This document shows positions 7,173-15,816 of a DNA stretch of 22,818 nt, in pieces. The notes beneath the pieces were generated by a model. That model searched no databases. It had not been told where the DNA came from and saw only the letters and a program-made list of their open reading frames with translations. The position numbers and the translations under genes are program-made. Numbering within the stretch: the first letter of the stretch is position 1; every line of letters starts with the position of its first letter. This stretch comes from Proteobacteria bacterium UBA4575 (lineage in GTDB: Bacteria > Pseudomonadota > Gammaproteobacteria > UBA4575): positions 1-22,818 of the forward strand of contig DGKH01000074.1 of NCBI GenBank assembly GCA_002386945.1, in the 5' to 3' direction.

Positions 7173-8459
7173 TTGATTGTCGACCTTAACAAAAATAAAG
7201 CACATATGTACTACCATCTTGTTAAACAATGCGGTGTTCCTCTTTGGGGTGTCAGCCCAGAGCAACGAGTCGCAAAAAATCTGGAAAAAGTAGGCGCCTT
7301 CGAACAGGTCGATGATCTTAGGTCATTGCAGCCTGATGATGCCATTTTAATCTTACGTTTAGACTATCTCTATGATGCCTACCTGCTGACTAAATTAGTT
7401 GCACAACCCCATGTCAGTAGTAGCACACTTTTGAGTGATTCAAGTCAGGGTGCCTTGGTTGCAGCATGGACTTCGGTAGCAGCAGCGTCCCGCTTATTGA
7501 CGCGGATTGAGAATGAAGATATGGCTCAAGTGGTCGCTGAGGAAGAGGGTGATGCTGTCTCATTATTCTCACCGGAAGCACTGACTGGTGGATATGACCC
7601 TAAATTACGTAAATTCAATCTATCGCATGTGGTTAAGGTAGTAGCAGAAGATCAGGTTCAGATTGAGAATTACCTCTACGATAAATCCTATAAAGGCATT
7701 ACCGATTTCGTCACTAAATGGTTTTGGCCAATACCCGCGAGACGTGTGGTAAGAAGTTGTGTTGAGAAGAATATTAGCCCGAATAAAGTGACCTCTATTG
7801 GTTGGTTGTTGACCGTGATTGCGGGTGTGCTTTTTTATCAAGGGCAGTTTGCTCTAGGATTGTTAGCGGCATGGCTGATGACTTTTTTGGATACCGTAGA
7901 TGGTAAGTTGGCACGAGTCAGTTTGCAGTCAAGTAAGCTTGGACATTGGATGGATCATGGACTAGATATTATCCATCCACCCATATGGTATTGGTGCTGG
8001 GCACAGGGTTTGGCGCTAGATGAATTCAATGTTTTTGGACAGATGATTGCACTCGATAGCTTGCTCATCGTCATGTTACTCGCCTATGTTGGCGGTCGTC
8101 TATTTGAAGGTTTATTTCAGATCTCATTCGATAATATTGAGATTTTCTGCTGGAAGCCGATTGATTCTTATCATCGTTTATTCACCGCTAGACGTAACCC
8201 TTGCATGGTGCTGCTTAGCATAGCGATATTTTTGATTAGCCCGCAGGCTGGCTTTATATGGGTTGTGCTTTGGAGCGCCTTATCCACTATTTTGCTTGCG
8301 CTAAGGTTTTTGCAGGCAGTGTTCTACCGTCTATTAGTCGGTCGTTTACGACCATGGATTGAAGATGTCGACCCAGAGCAGCCGAACCCATCACAGGTGA
8401 TTCAGTGGTTTACTGGGCAACAAGCGATTACTACAATTTCTTCGCTGATTAAGCGATAA
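7173..8459 (+). CDS. CDP-alcohol phosphatidyltransferase with an extra N-terminal domain
   Basis: The C-terminal half carries a perfect CDP-alcohol phosphotransferase signature, D-G-x2-A-R-x8-G-x3-D-x3-D, from D243-G244 through R248 and G257 to D261 and D265, within a multi-helix membrane domain (about 205-415). These enzymes swap CMP of a CDP-lipid or CDP-alcohol for an alcohol or lipid acceptor. The first 160 or so residues are soluble and look like a worn-down nucleotidyltransferase domain lacking a clear nucleotide loop; I infer a fusion comparable in layout to the two-domain inositol-phosphate cytidylyltransferase/transferase enzymes. The start is unsure: TTG at 7173 gives MIVDLN and leaves a 20-base divergent gap, while ATG at 7206 is 11 codons later. 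Neither has a good ribosome-binding site. The lipid kinase follows after 18 bases. Confidence 0.85.
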   Translation: MIVDLNKNKAHMYYHLVKQCGVPLWGVSPEQRVAKNLEKVGAFEQVDDLRSLQPDDAILILRLDYLYDAYLLTKLVAQPHVSSSTLLSDSSQGALVAAWTSVAAASRLLTRIENEDMAQVVAEEEGDAVSLFSPEALTGGYDPKLRKFNLSHVVKVVAEDQVQIENYLYDKSYKGITDFVTKWFWPIPARRVVRSCVEKNISPNKVTSIGWLLTVIAGVLFYQGQFALGLLAAWLMTFLDTVDGKLARVSLQSSKLGHWMDHGLDIIHPPIWYWCWAQGLALDEFNVFGQMIALDSLLIVMLLAYVGGRLFEGLFQISFDNIEIFCWKPIDSYHRLFTARRNPCMVLLSIAIFLISPQAGFIWVVLWSALSTILLALRFLQAVFYRLLVGRLRPWIEDVDPEQPNPSQVIQWFTGQQAITTISSLIKR

Positions 8460-8477
8460 AGCATAGACTAAATTAGT

Positions 8478-9446
8478 ATGGATGCAGCTATTTCAATTAC
8501 AGCGATTAGCAACCCTAATAGTGGCCTGAATAAGCGCGGACAGTTTCGTCGTTTTTGTGAGGTGGTTGAATTATACCCACAGGTCCAACATGAGGTGACG
8601 TCGGTAGAAAGTGATATGGATCACGTCTTAGAGGCGTGTCAGCACGCCGCGATCCCAGTGATTGTTGTTAATGGTGGTGATGGCACTTTGCACAAAGTAT
8701 TAAGCTTTTTGTCACGATCAGCCGCACAAGGGTATATGCCTAAATTAGCTATAATACGCGCAGGCACGACGAACATGACCTTTGGCGATATTGGATTGAA
8801 AGGTGATTTAGCCGAACTATTTAAAGACCTTTTGGCTTATGTCTCAGGCCAAAAAAATAAAGTTAGAGAGTGCTCTAGGCCTATCTTGCGCATGCGAATA
8901 CCGGCTGAAAATAAGGAAGTATGTGGTATGTTCTTTGGTGCAGGAGCGGTCTATTCAGGTATTTTATATTGTCGGCAGAATATTCATACGCGTGGTATCG
9001 CGGGTGAGTTTGGGCCAACATTAGCCATCTTGCGCTATCTCTTAGACTGGATCACTCGTGGCAAACTGATTCAATCTGCGGTGGGGCAGGCGCAGATTGA
9101 TGAACAGTCTGTTATTGAGGGTGAATTTACAGTCATTTTGGCCTCTACTCTGCAACGCCTTATTGGAGGAATTTATCCATTTTGGGGTGATAGCAAATTC
9201 AACAATGAGTTGGCCCTAACATTGATTAAATCCAATTCAAAAAAGTCATTGTTATCAAGTTTGCGGATACTACGTGGGCGGGCACCATGCAGAAATGATG
9301 ATGGTTATATGAGTGTGAAGGCAAAGGCAGTTAGGTTAATGATTAGGGGTGGCTTTACTTTAGATGGTGAGTTATTCGGTGGTGAAAATAAGGACAGTGA
9401 AGTATTTCTTGATGCTAATGCAATGGCACACTTTCTTACTCGATGA
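8478..9446 (+). CDS. Diacylglycerol/sphingosine-kinase family lipid kinase
   Basis: A 322-residue soluble or peripheral protein with the DAGK-catalytic-domain hallmark GGDGT at 66-70 (preceded by VIVVN) and a second loop AGTTNM at 95-100, where other members have GTxN. A C-terminal beta-rich region ends with GGFTLDGELF, the usual last motif of YegS/DgkB/sphingosine-kinase-like enzymes. The reaction is ATP-dependent phosphorylation of a lipid hydroxyl. Substrates in the family include diacylglycerol, ceramide and long-chain bases; a bacterial ceramide kinase of this fold has been described in Caulobacter. The acyltransferase in the same cluster makes a ceramide-type substrate attractive, but this is inference. 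Its TGA stop overlaps the ATG of the next gene (ATGA, 9443-9446), a strong sign that phosphorylation and the next step are coupled. Confidence 0.85.
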   Translation: MDAAISITAISNPNSGLNKRGQFRRFCEVVELYPQVQHEVTSVESDMDHVLEACQHAAIPVIVVNGGDGTLHKVLSFLSRSAAQGYMPKLAIIRAGTTNMTFGDIGLKGDLAELFKDLLAYVSGQKNKVRECSRPILRMRIPAENKEVCGMFFGAGAVYSGILYCRQNIHTRGIAGEFGPTLAILRYLLDWITRGKLIQSAVGQAQIDEQSVIEGEFTVILASTLQRLIGGIYPFWGDSKFNNELALTLIKSNSKKSLLSSLRILRGRAPCRNDDGYMSVKAKAVRLMIRGGFTLDGELFGGENKDSEVFLDANAMAHFLTR

Positions 9447-10354
9447 AAAATATGGATACAAAGCTACTATTTCAGTGTCTAGATAAACAGCTTATTACTG
9501 TCGATGATGTGATATTGACGGCGTTTGTTGAGGTGTTGCAACGTAAGTTTGATGCTTCTTTGCGTGCGATTATGTTCTATGGGTCATGTCTGCGTAGCCG
9601 CAAATATAAAGATGCTATGTTGGATTTCTATGTCATCGTTGATGATTATCAAACAGCTTATGACTCAAAGACACACGCCGTGTTAAATGCCTGTTTAGCA
9701 CCGAATGTATACTTTCAAACAGTTGAAGTTGACGGTGTGAAAGTACAGGCAAAATATGCCGTGCTATCAGAAAAGGATTTACTGCTGCAAACATCTACAC
9801 GTGCCTATCATTCTTATTTCTGGGCGCGTTTTGCACAACCCTTTGCATTAATTTATCAAGCTGATGCACAGGCACGAATGCAGCTTATTCAAGCACAGCT
9901 TAATTCGATTACTACGATCTATACTAAGACTATTGGCCTATTCAACAGCCCTCCAACAGCGCAAGAGTTTTGGGTCGGTGCCTTGCAAAAGACATATTCT
10001 GCAGAACTGCGTGCTGAAAGTAAGCTGCGCGCTGGTGTGATCTATGAATCAAATCAAAGGCATTATGACGAGGCCTTTAATACGCTTTTAAACATAGGTT
10101 TTAGCCATTCGTCGCGCACATCGCGGTGGACAGCATGGAATTGGGTTATTCGTGCAGCCTGGGGCAAGTTATTGTCTGTCTTACGCCTGCTTAAAGCGGC
10201 AACCACCTTTGAAAATGGGGTGGATTACTTGGCCTGGAAGATAGAACGACACAGTGGTGTGCATGTCGAAATTAACGACCGCCATCGAAAACACCCCTTT
10301 ATATATTGTTGGCCCATACTCTGGCGGCTTTGGCGTAAGGGTGCTGTTCAGTAG
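9443..10354 (+). CDS. Tam41-like nucleotidyltransferase (candidate lipid-phosphate cytidylyltransferase)
   Basis: The 303-residue protein has a polymerase-beta-type nucleotidyltransferase start: YGSCLRS with G47-S48, then an acidic strand MLDFYVIVDD (D61, D67, D68). Further motifs follow the order seen in Tam41, the mitochondrial CDP-diacylglycerol synthase: an APNVYF segment (86-91), KYAVLS (104-109), FWARFAQP (126-133) and TYSAELRAE near the middle. Tam41 converts phosphatidic acid and CTP to CDP-diacylglycerol. Because this gene overlaps the lipid kinase gene by 4 bases, I infer it activates the kinase product (a lipid phosphate) for the CDP-alcohol transferase upstream. No membrane segments are clear, apart from a moderately hydrophobic, Trp- and Arg-rich C-terminus (about 225-303) that may bind membrane. 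It was recognised by motif order, not by alignment. Confidence 0.58.
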   Translation: MKNMDTKLLFQCLDKQLITVDDVILTAFVEVLQRKFDASLRAIMFYGSCLRSRKYKDAMLDFYVIVDDYQTAYDSKTHAVLNACLAPNVYFQTVEVDGVKVQAKYAVLSEKDLLLQTSTRAYHSYFWARFAQPFALIYQADAQARMQLIQAQLNSITTIYTKTIGLFNSPPTAQEFWVGALQKTYSAELRAESKLRAGVIYESNQRHYDEAFNTLLNIGFSHSSRTSRWTAWNWVIRAAWGKLLSVLRLLKAATTFENGVDYLAWKIERHSGVHVEINDRHRKHPFIYCWPILWRLWRKGAVQ

Positions 10355-10361
10355 CACTTTT
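10337..10361 (+). terminator. possible weak terminator at the end of the lipid cluster
   Basis: GTGCT (10341-10345) and AGCAC (10353-10357) pair around a 7-base loop and are followed by TTTTG. The stem can extend outward through two G-T and two A-T pairs to 10337 and 10361. It spans the stop codon of the Tam41-like gene. The T-tract is short and partly used in the extended stem, so termination may be inefficient. Confidence 0.3.
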
Positions 10362-10420
10362 GTGCGTTGATTATTCGCCCTAATAGTATAAATATACAAT
10401 TAATTAGGATATCTCGTAGT

Positions 10421-10455
10421 GTCTTTGGGCTATTTTTCGGTGTAAATCCCAAGAC
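10421..10455 (+). repeat. inverted repeat in the leader of the 93-residue protein gene
   Basis: GTCTTTGGG (10421-10429) can pair with CCCAAGAC (10448-10455) with one bulged T and an 18-base loop. No T-run follows, so it is not a typical terminator. It lies in the leader between the lipid cluster and the small gene at 10532 and could be an RNA element or chance. I see no coding sequence in the gap. Confidence 0.3.
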
Positions 10456-10531
10456 TTACTGAAATACCTAAGGTTTTTAAAGGAGAGGTTCACGTAAGGA
10501 TTAGATTAAGCAGCTAAGAGGTTAATTTGTT

Positions 10532-10813
10532 ATGGAATTGATTGACTATAATAAGATTAGACTTAAAAAATTAATGATCATTTATGGTAAGCCATCTAAT
10601 AAAGTGGCTACTTTAATTGGAACAGTAACCGGTGACCATCTTTCTACCCGCACTGTGCAATCATGGAGTGCAGCACCTGGTTTGGTGAGTGCGCGTCCCT
10701 GTCCAGGTTGGGCCCTGTATATTCTTGAGAATGAATTACAGATGTTAGAAGAAGAGGAGGATGAGGACGTAGCTCCGCTACTGCCCCCTAAACTTCGTAA
10801 GCTCTTGGACTAA
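10532..10813 (+). CDS. hypothetical protein, 93 residues, possible helix-turn-helix
   Basis: I do not recognise this protein. Residues about 22-47 (a short helix, a TLIGTV turn, then STRTVQSWSA) look like a helix-turn-helix of the type that ends in R-T-V-x-x-W, seen in small phage- and plasmid-type DNA-binding proteins. The segment SARPCPGWALYILENEL follows, then a very acidic run (EEEEDEDV, 73-80) and a basic, proline-rich tail (PPKLRKL). It has no signal peptide or membrane helix. An AGAGG lies 10 bases before the ATG, slightly too far for an ideal ribosome-binding site. It stands alone between the lipid cluster and the end of the urease operon and is convergent with ureG (29-base gap). A regulatory role is only a guess. 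Being a real gene is supported by the plausible start and protein-like composition. Confidence 0.55.
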   Translation: MELIDYNKIRLKKLMIIYGKPSNKVATLIGTVTGDHLSTRTVQSWSAAPGLVSARPCPGWALYILENELQMLEEEEDEDVAPLLPPKLRKLLD

Positions 10814-10842
10814 GATCGCTGAGGGCTTCTTGATATCTAGGC

Positions 10843-11451
10843 TTAAGTTAGCATGCCTTTGTCTTTGATGAATTGCATGATTTCGGCCAAACCTTCTTCT
10901 TTTTTTAGATTGCTAAATAGAAAGGGTCTTTCACCGCGCATTTTCTTGGCGTCTCTCTGCATGACCTCTAACGATGCGCCTACCAATGGTGCCAAATCTG
11001 TTTTATTGATGATCAGTAGATCAGACTTGGTAATTCCAGGACCACCTTTACGTGGTATTTTATCGCCTGCTGAGACGTCGATGACATAAATAGTTAAGTC
11101 TGACAGTTCTGGGCTAAAGGTTGCACTTAAGTTGTCGCCGCCACTTTCAATAAAGACGAAGTCTAGGTTTTTAAACTTACTGCAGAGCTCATCGACTGCT
11201 AATAGATTCATTGAGGCATCTTCACGGATCGCAGTATGTGGGCAGCCACCGGTCTCTACGCCAATAATCCGCTCTTCTTCCAAGGCCTTATTATTAATAA
11301 GGAACTGGGCATCTTCTTTCGTATAGATGTCATTAGTGACGGCAGCTATCTCATAGTCATTCCGCATATTCATACATAATGTGCGTAATAATGCGGTTTT
11401 TCCTGAGCCAACTGGGCCGCCAACACCGATTCGTAAGACTTGTTTTTGCAT
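10843..11451 (-). CDS. ureG: Urease accessory GTPase UreG
   Basis: The 202-residue SIMIBI-class GTPase powers nickel insertion into urease. Visible motifs are the P-loop GGPVGSGKT (11-19), the nickel-binding Cys-Pro-His at 70-72 inside [27 protein letters not shown] (102-116) and the guanine-specificity NKTD (149-152). Length is normal for UreG. In the known system UreG dimerises on GTP and Ni binding, receives nickel from UreE and delivers it in a complex with UreF and UreD. It is the last gene of the urt-ure unit, 26 bases after ureF, with AAGGA about 10 bases before its ATG. No clear terminator follows in the 29 bases before the convergent small gene. Confidence 0.97.
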   Translation of the reverse strand: MQKQVLRIGVGGPVGSGKTALLRTLCMNMRNDYEIAAVTNDIYTKEDAQFLINNKALEEERIIGVETGGCPHTAIREDASMNLLAVDELCSKFKNLDFVFIESGGDNLSATFSPELSDLTIYVIDVSAGDKIPRKGGPGITKSDLLIINKTDLAPLVGASLEVMQRDAKKMRGERPFLFSNLKKEEGLAEIMQFIKDKGMLT

Positions 11452-11477
11452 TGCTAATATTCCTTTTGTCTGGAGAG

Positions 11478-12152
11478 TTATGACCGAAATAATCGGCTAT
11501 ATTGTTCTTCGTGATGCATGCTTGCGAATACTAATCCGGGGCAACTGGCACCAATATTGTCGTCTTCTATATCTAAGCTTGCTGTAATAACATCATCTAT
11601 CAAGGGTATCAGTTGCTGTAATACATGCTGGCCAGCTGTCTGTCCCAAAGGGATCAGCTTTATGGCAACACTGACTTGATTTTCCAACCAAGCCCAAAGC
11701 AACCCATGGAGCGCGGCTTGTTCATCTATATGCCATTCAACGCAGGCAAGGCTGAAGATCGTGGCAAAACTACATTCTTGATCTTGCCATGCGATAACTT
11801 GGGTCAGGCCCTGATTCTTCAATAATCGAACTAGAGCCATACCTAGTTGACTGTCTTCAAGACGTAATTCACGAGTTTCTCGACTGGCTAATAAGTAAGC
11901 GTTCCAATAATGCTGTTGATCTAGATCAGCAGTCTGATGCGCTCGGTATAGGCGCAGAAATAGGGGCAATTCTTGGTATAAAAAGCTTTGCTGTAAAACT
12001 ATTGTGAGCCACTGCATGAGATCTTTTTCATTCTCTATGATGCCCTGGTCACAGGCAGATTCTAAACCCTGTGAATAGGCATAAGCACCAACAGGTAAGG
12101 CTGGGCTGCTCAGGCGTAAGAGCTGTAAAAGGGCGCTAGAACTAGTGTGCAT
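11478..12152 (-). CDS. ureF: Urease accessory protein UreF
   Basis: UreF bridges UreD and UreG and gates nickel transfer into apo-urease. The hallmark near the N-terminus, [21 protein letters not shown], matches the family, as does the all-helical composition. I choose the ATG at 12150-12152, giving 224 residues and an 11-base overlap with the end of ureE. The longer reading frame opens with an ATG at 12198-12200 and would add 16 residues that only mirror ureE coding sequence in another frame. Neither start has a good ribosome-binding site, so translation probably depends on coupling to ureE. The C-terminal [23 protein letters not shown] is typical of UreF. The order ureE-ureF-ureG is standard. 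Confidence 0.95.
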   Translation of the reverse strand: MHTSSSALLQLLRLSSPALPVGAYAYSQGLESACDQGIIENEKDLMQWLTIVLQQSFLYQELPLFLRLYRAHQTADLDQQHYWNAYLLASRETRELRLEDSQLGMALVRLLKNQGLTQVIAWQDQECSFATIFSLACVEWHIDEQAALHGLLWAWLENQVSVAIKLIPLGQTAGQHVLQQLIPLIDDVITASLDIEDDNIGASCPGLVFASMHHEEQYSRLFRS

Positions 12153-12600
12153 GAGAGCTATGATAGGCGCCTGATTCTGGCTCAAAAGGAGCCAGTTCAT
12201 GGATTAATTCGATGCCGAAGGCGACTACCATCTCATCTAACACATGATCTTGTAGATAGCGTGCAAAGGTAGGTTGTATTTCTATCGGTACATGACGATT
12301 GCCTAAATGGTAACAGCAGCGTGATAGTAGAAGTGGGTCGCTACTCTTTAAGGTACTGACAGCCTCGTCAGCAGCAATGATACGTACAGTTTCATCAGTT
12401 TCAGCCTGCACAATATCTCCACCACGTAGGATGATGCCTCTGGGTAAAAATAAGCCTACTTCTTGGCCGTTATCTAGTCGTGTCTTTAGGCGTGCTTTTT
12501 GTCTTAATTCAAAGGCCAATGTCAGGCTTAAAGCAGTGTCACTGAATGTATTGTCAATGCTCATACTGGCGGCAGAATAATGTTTAGAGAGAGTGAGCAT
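12142..12600 (-). CDS. ureE: Urease nickel metallochaperone UreE
   Basis: A 152-residue protein with the UreE two-domain layout. The N-terminal peptide-binding domain contains LTLAFELRQKARLKTRLDNGQ, GLFLPRG and LRGGD. The metal-binding domain has YHLGNRHVPIEI, with the conserved interface His, and HVLDEMV, followed by APFEPESGAY. The C-terminus ends in HSSHAH, only three histidines, compared with the long His-rich tail of Klebsiella UreE, so its nickel storage capacity should be small. UreE brings Ni(II) to UreG. The ATG at 12600 is preceded by an AGGG, and the gene lies 11 bases after ureC. Identification is secure. Confidence 0.96.
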   Translation of the reverse strand: MLTLSKHYSAASMSIDNTFSDTALSLTLAFELRQKARLKTRLDNGQEVGLFLPRGIILRGGDIVQAETDETVRIIAADEAVSTLKSSDPLLLSRCCYHLGNRHVPIEIQPTFARYLQDHVLDEMVVAFGIELIHELAPFEPESGAYHSSHAH

Positions 12601-12611
12601 ATTTGACCCTA

Positions 12612-14315
12612 TTAGAATAAAAAATAACGTTGTGCCAGTGCGACTTCAGTCGCGGGTTCACAGACTAAAAGCTGACCATCGGCACGGACTTGATAGTTTT
12701 GTGGATCGACTTCGATATGGGGTTGGTAAGTATTATGGATTAAATCCGCCTTACGTATAGTGCGTGTATTGCTGACCGCGATACACTGTTTTTGTAGACC
12801 TAATTGCTTTGCAATATCAGCTTCCAGCGCCGCTTGCGAAACAAAAGTGAAGCTAGTGGCATGATTGGCGCCAGCATAGGCACTAAACATAGACCGGTAA
12901 TGCACTGGCTGCGGTGTTGGAATGGAGGCATTAGGGTCACCCATAGGTGCCGCTGCAATCATGCCTGCCTTCAAGATTAAGGCTGGCTTGGCACCAAAAA
13001 ACATAGGGTCCCATAAGACTAGATCAGCCAGCTTACCAACCTCTACTGAACCGACATCTGCCGCGATTCCATGCGTGATGGCCGGATTAATTGTATATTT
13101 CGCAATGTATCGTTTGGCCCGCATATTATCATTATTCATACTATCTTCTGCTAAGGCACCTCGTTGTTTTTTCATCTTGTCAGCGGTTTGCCAAGTGCGA
13201 CTAATAACTTCACCTACTCGGCCCATAGCCTGTGAATCTGATGCAATCATACTGAAGGCACCCAAATCATGAAGGATGTCTTCAGCTGCAATGGTTTCAC
13301 GACGAATACGTGATTCAGCGAAGGCGACGTCTTCAGCAATCTTGCTATCGAGGTGGTGACAAACCATTAACATATCTAGATGTTCATCAATGGTGTTATG
13401 CGTATAAGGGCGTGTTGGATTAGTGCTGGAAGGTAAGACATTAGCCTCACCACAAGCACGAATAATGTCAGGTGCATGACCGCCACCAGCACCTTCTGTA
13501 TGGTAGGTGTGGATGGCGCGGCCTTTAAAAGCAGCAAGGGTATCTTCAACAAAGCCAGATTCATTCAATGTGTCGGTATGGATTGCAACTTGAATATCGT
13601 ATTGTTCAGCAACGCTTAAACAGGTATCGATTGCGATAGGGGTAGTACCCCAATCCTCATGTAGTTTAAGGCCCATAGCGCCAGCAATTAGCTGTTCTTC
13701 CAGCGGGGCGGCAACACTCGCATTACCTTTGCCCATAAAACCTAAATTCATTGGGAAGGCATCAGCTGCTTGTAACATGCGATGAATATTCCAAGGGCCT
13801 GGTGTACAGGTGGTTGCATTGGTGCCAGTAGCTGGTCCTGTTCCACCGCCTAACATGGTTGTGACACCTGACATCAAGGCTTCTTCAATTTGTTGCGGAC
13901 AAATGAAATGGATATGTGCGTCGATGCCACCTGCTGTAATAATTTTACCTTCACCTGCAATCGCTTCAGTTCCCGGGCCAATAGCAATATCAATGTCTGA
14001 CTGGATATCAGGGTTGCCAGCCTTGCCAATGGCTATGATGCGGCCATTCTTGATACCAATATCAGCTTTTACTATGCCCCAGTGATCAAGTATTAAGGCA
14101 TTCGTTATGACGCAGTCAACAACATCTGCAGCACAACCTTGTCCTTGCCCCATGCCATCACGAATGACTTTACCACCGCCAAATTTCACTTCTTCACCGT
14201 AGCGTGCAAAGTCCTTTTCGACTTCGATAATAATTTCTGTGTCACCCAGTCGAATTTTGTCACCGACTGTAGGTCCAAACATCTCTGCGTATGCCCGCCG
14301 ACTCATAGTGCTCAT
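12612..14315 (-). CDS. ureC: Urease alpha (catalytic) subunit UreC
   Basis: The 567-residue subunit carries the dinickel active site, with residues at exactly the positions numbered in Klebsiella urease: H134 and H136 (AHIHF), the carbamylated K217 ([10 protein letters not shown]), H246 (AIHTDTL), H272 ([10 protein letters not shown]), D360 (IASDSQAMG) and, on the mobile flap, C319-H320 (MVCHH). All catalytic residues are intact. It hydrolyses urea to ammonia and carbamate, which decays to CO2 and more ammonia. The start ATG at 14315 gives [19 protein letters not shown], in line with the family. It follows ureB after 4 bases. The length matches the 567-residue bacterial three-subunit type, distinct from plant and Helicobacter fusions. 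Confidence 0.99.
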   Translation of the reverse strand: MSTMSRRAYAEMFGPTVGDKIRLGDTEIIIEVEKDFARYGEEVKFGGGKVIRDGMGQGQGCAADVVDCVITNALILDHWGIVKADIGIKNGRIIAIGKAGNPDIQSDIDIAIGPGTEAIAGEGKIITAGGIDAHIHFICPQQIEEALMSGVTTMLGGGTGPATGTNATTCTPGPWNIHRMLQAADAFPMNLGFMGKGNASVAAPLEEQLIAGAMGLKLHEDWGTTPIAIDTCLSVAEQYDIQVAIHTDTLNESGFVEDTLAAFKGRAIHTYHTEGAGGGHAPDIIRACGEANVLPSSTNPTRPYTHNTIDEHLDMLMVCHHLDSKIAEDVAFAESRIRRETIAAEDILHDLGAFSMIASDSQAMGRVGEVISRTWQTADKMKKQRGALAEDSMNNDNMRAKRYIAKYTINPAITHGIAADVGSVEVGKLADLVLWDPMFFGAKPALILKAGMIAAAPMGDPNASIPTPQPVHYRSMFSAYAGANHATSFTFVSQAALEADIAKQLGLQKQCIAVSNTRTIRKADLIHNTYQPHIEVDPQNYQVRADGQLLVCEPATEVALAQRYFLF

Positions 14316-14319
14316 AGTT

Positions 14320-14628
14320 TTAATCTAGATCCCCCATTATTTTCCCTTGGAAACCAAATATTTTACGTGCGCCAGCAAGTTCTATTAATTGGACTGTGCG
14401 AATTTGTCCCGGCTCAAATCGCACCGCAGTACCAGCAGGGATGTCTAGACGCATACCTTTAGTCTGCTCACGATCAAAATCTAATGCATTATTGGTCTCG
14501 TAGAAATGGTAGTGCGAGCCGACTTGTATTGGGCGATCACCCATGTTGGAAACTACTAAGCTTTTGCGTTTGCGCCCAACATTGATCTCAATTTCGCCGT
14601 CGGCAACGATAATTTCTCCAGGTATCAT
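14320..14628 (-). CDS. ureB: Urease beta subunit UreB
   Basis: A 102-residue beta subunit of the (alpha-beta-gamma)3 urease. Recognised by MIPGEI at the start, [21 protein letters not shown] (25-45), [15 protein letters not shown] and [15 protein letters not shown]. UreB packs against UreC and shapes the flap region; it has no catalytic residues itself. It lies 15 bases after ureA and 4 bases before ureC, so the three structural genes are a tight block. Length and motifs are standard. Confidence 0.98.
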   Translation of the reverse strand: MIPGEIIVADGEIEINVGRKRKSLVVSNMGDRPIQVGSHYHFYETNNALDFDREQTKGMRLDIPAGTAVRFEPGQIRTVQLIELAGARKIFGFQGKIMGDLD

Positions 14629-14643
14629 GCTCTACTCCAATGC

Positions 14644-14946
14644 CTAAATAATCGGTTCATGGACGGTAACTAATTTAGTGCCGTCTGGGAAAGTGGCTTC
14701 AACTTGTACCTCATGAATCATCCCAGCGATGCCATCCATGACGTCTTCTCTAGTTAAAATTTCACGACCATACTGCATTAATTCAGCAACTGTTTTGCCA
14801 TCACGCGCACCCTCTAATATCTCACATGAGATGAGTGCAATAGCCTCAGGGTAATTCAGTTTCACACCTCTTTTTTTTCGCTTCTCTGCTAAAAGGCCAG
14901 CAGTGAATAGTAATAACTTGTCTTTTTCTCTAGGTAATAATTCCAT
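14644..14946 (-). CDS. ureA: Urease gamma subunit UreA
   Basis: A 100-residue gamma subunit. It begins [17 protein letters not shown], contains [11 protein letters not shown] and the [13 protein letters not shown] stretch, and ends with [20 protein letters not shown], all characteristic of UreA. Here UreA and UreB are separate proteins as in most proteobacteria, not fused as in Helicobacter. An AGGTAG lies about 8 bases before the ATG. The gene follows ureD by 21 bases. Confidence 0.98.
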   Translation of the reverse strand: MELLPREKDKLLLFTAGLLAEKRKKRGVKLNYPEAIALISCEILEGARDGKTVAELMQYGREILTREDVMDGIAGMIHEVQVEATFPDGTKLVTVHEPII

Positions 14947-14967
14947 AATTTTTTCTACCTTTAAGTC

Positions 14968-15816
14968 TTAGGTTAACCAAATTCGTGGGATGCATGCTGG
15001 GCGTTTTAAGACTATTGGTCTGATTGTCTGCCATAGTTCTAAGAATAAGGTTTTAATCTGTTCTGCATAAGTTGCACTGGCGCGAATGACGAATATGTCT
15101 TGAATTATGCTGCAGCCTGAGCGCAATTCTGGATGTTTTTCTAAAATATCAAGAATGATCTTTTTCTCGATTGTCTCATTATTTGCACGTATCAAAAAAC
15201 TCCCAATAGCCTCTGCAGCATGTAAGCCACAGGGTTGTGTTAAGAGTGGGCTAGAACCATCATAGCGATTACTTTCTATTAATAGTGGTTTGCCGTCTTG
15301 CCACAATTCTAGAGTCTGAAAAATATGACCTGACTGAAACGAACGAGTTTGAGCAGGTAATCCAAGACATTGGATTTCCCATGCTAGTACACGACTATCT
15401 TTGGTGTAATCAATACGTGTGATGGTTCGTGCTTGGGCAGCATCAAAATAAACTGTCTCTTGTGGCAGCCATTCTATACTCGCACCTTCAGCGCATGTTA
15501 TGCGTTGTTCTTGTTTCGCAATTGGTCCAATACTACGGTAGAACTTGGTTGCTCCCGGGGTGGTGATTAAACCATGCGCTTTAGCATCTAGTTTGACATC
15601 TAAGCGCAACTCGTCACCACCAGCGATACCTCCAGGAGGGTGTAATAAAACAACATGACAGCAATCTGACTGTTCTGGATAAAACGGTTTTTGAACCGCA
15701 AGTGGTCCAAAATGTGTTCGGTCAGTTAGAAAGGTTTTTCCATCTTTATTGATGAATTTTAAACGTAAACTAGCTTGCCACGATGAATCCCATATGGCAT
15801 CTGACTGTGTGGTCAT
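14968..15816 (-). CDS. ureD: Urease accessory protein UreD
   Basis: The 282-residue UreD (called UreH in some species) docks on apo-urease and, with UreF and UreG, channels nickel to the active site. Family signatures are LRLKFINKDGKTFL near the start, a GPLAVQKPFYPE segment, VVLLHPPGGIAGGDELRLDV, TTPGATKFYRS and WLPQETVYFDAA. Its ATG shares four bases (ATGA) with the stop of the 55-residue protein upstream and has no ribosome-binding site of its own (CGCTAAAAA precedes it). UreD translation therefore probably depends on that small gene. Confidence 0.96.
   Translation of the reverse strand: MTTQSDAIWDSSWQASLRLKFINKDGKTFLTDRTHFGPLAVQKPFYPEQSDCCHVVLLHPPGGIAGGDELRLDVKLDAKAHGLITTPGATKFYRSIGPIAKQEQRITCAEGASIEWLPQETVYFDAAQARTITRIDYTKDSRVLAWEIQCLGLPAQTRSFQSGHIFQTLELWQDGKPLLIESNRYDGSSPLLTQPCGLHAAEAIGSFLIRANNETIEKKIILDILEKHPELRSGCSIIQDIFVIRASATYAEQIKTLFLELWQTIRPIVLKRPACIPRIWLT

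Noticed and set aside
505..10354. Firm naming of the cluster as a sphingolipid pathway
   Set aside because: The acyltransferase and kinase families fit, but serine palmitoyltransferase, its carrier protein and the reductase are not in the window, so the backbone is unproven.
12922..13272. Plus-strand 116-codon frame inside ureC
   Set aside because: It lies wholly within ureC, which has every catalytic residue; the frame is a by-product of ureC codon use.
14139..14462. Plus-strand 107-codon frame across ureC and ureB
   Set aside because: It is antisense to two certain genes and has no ribosome-binding site or recognisable motif.
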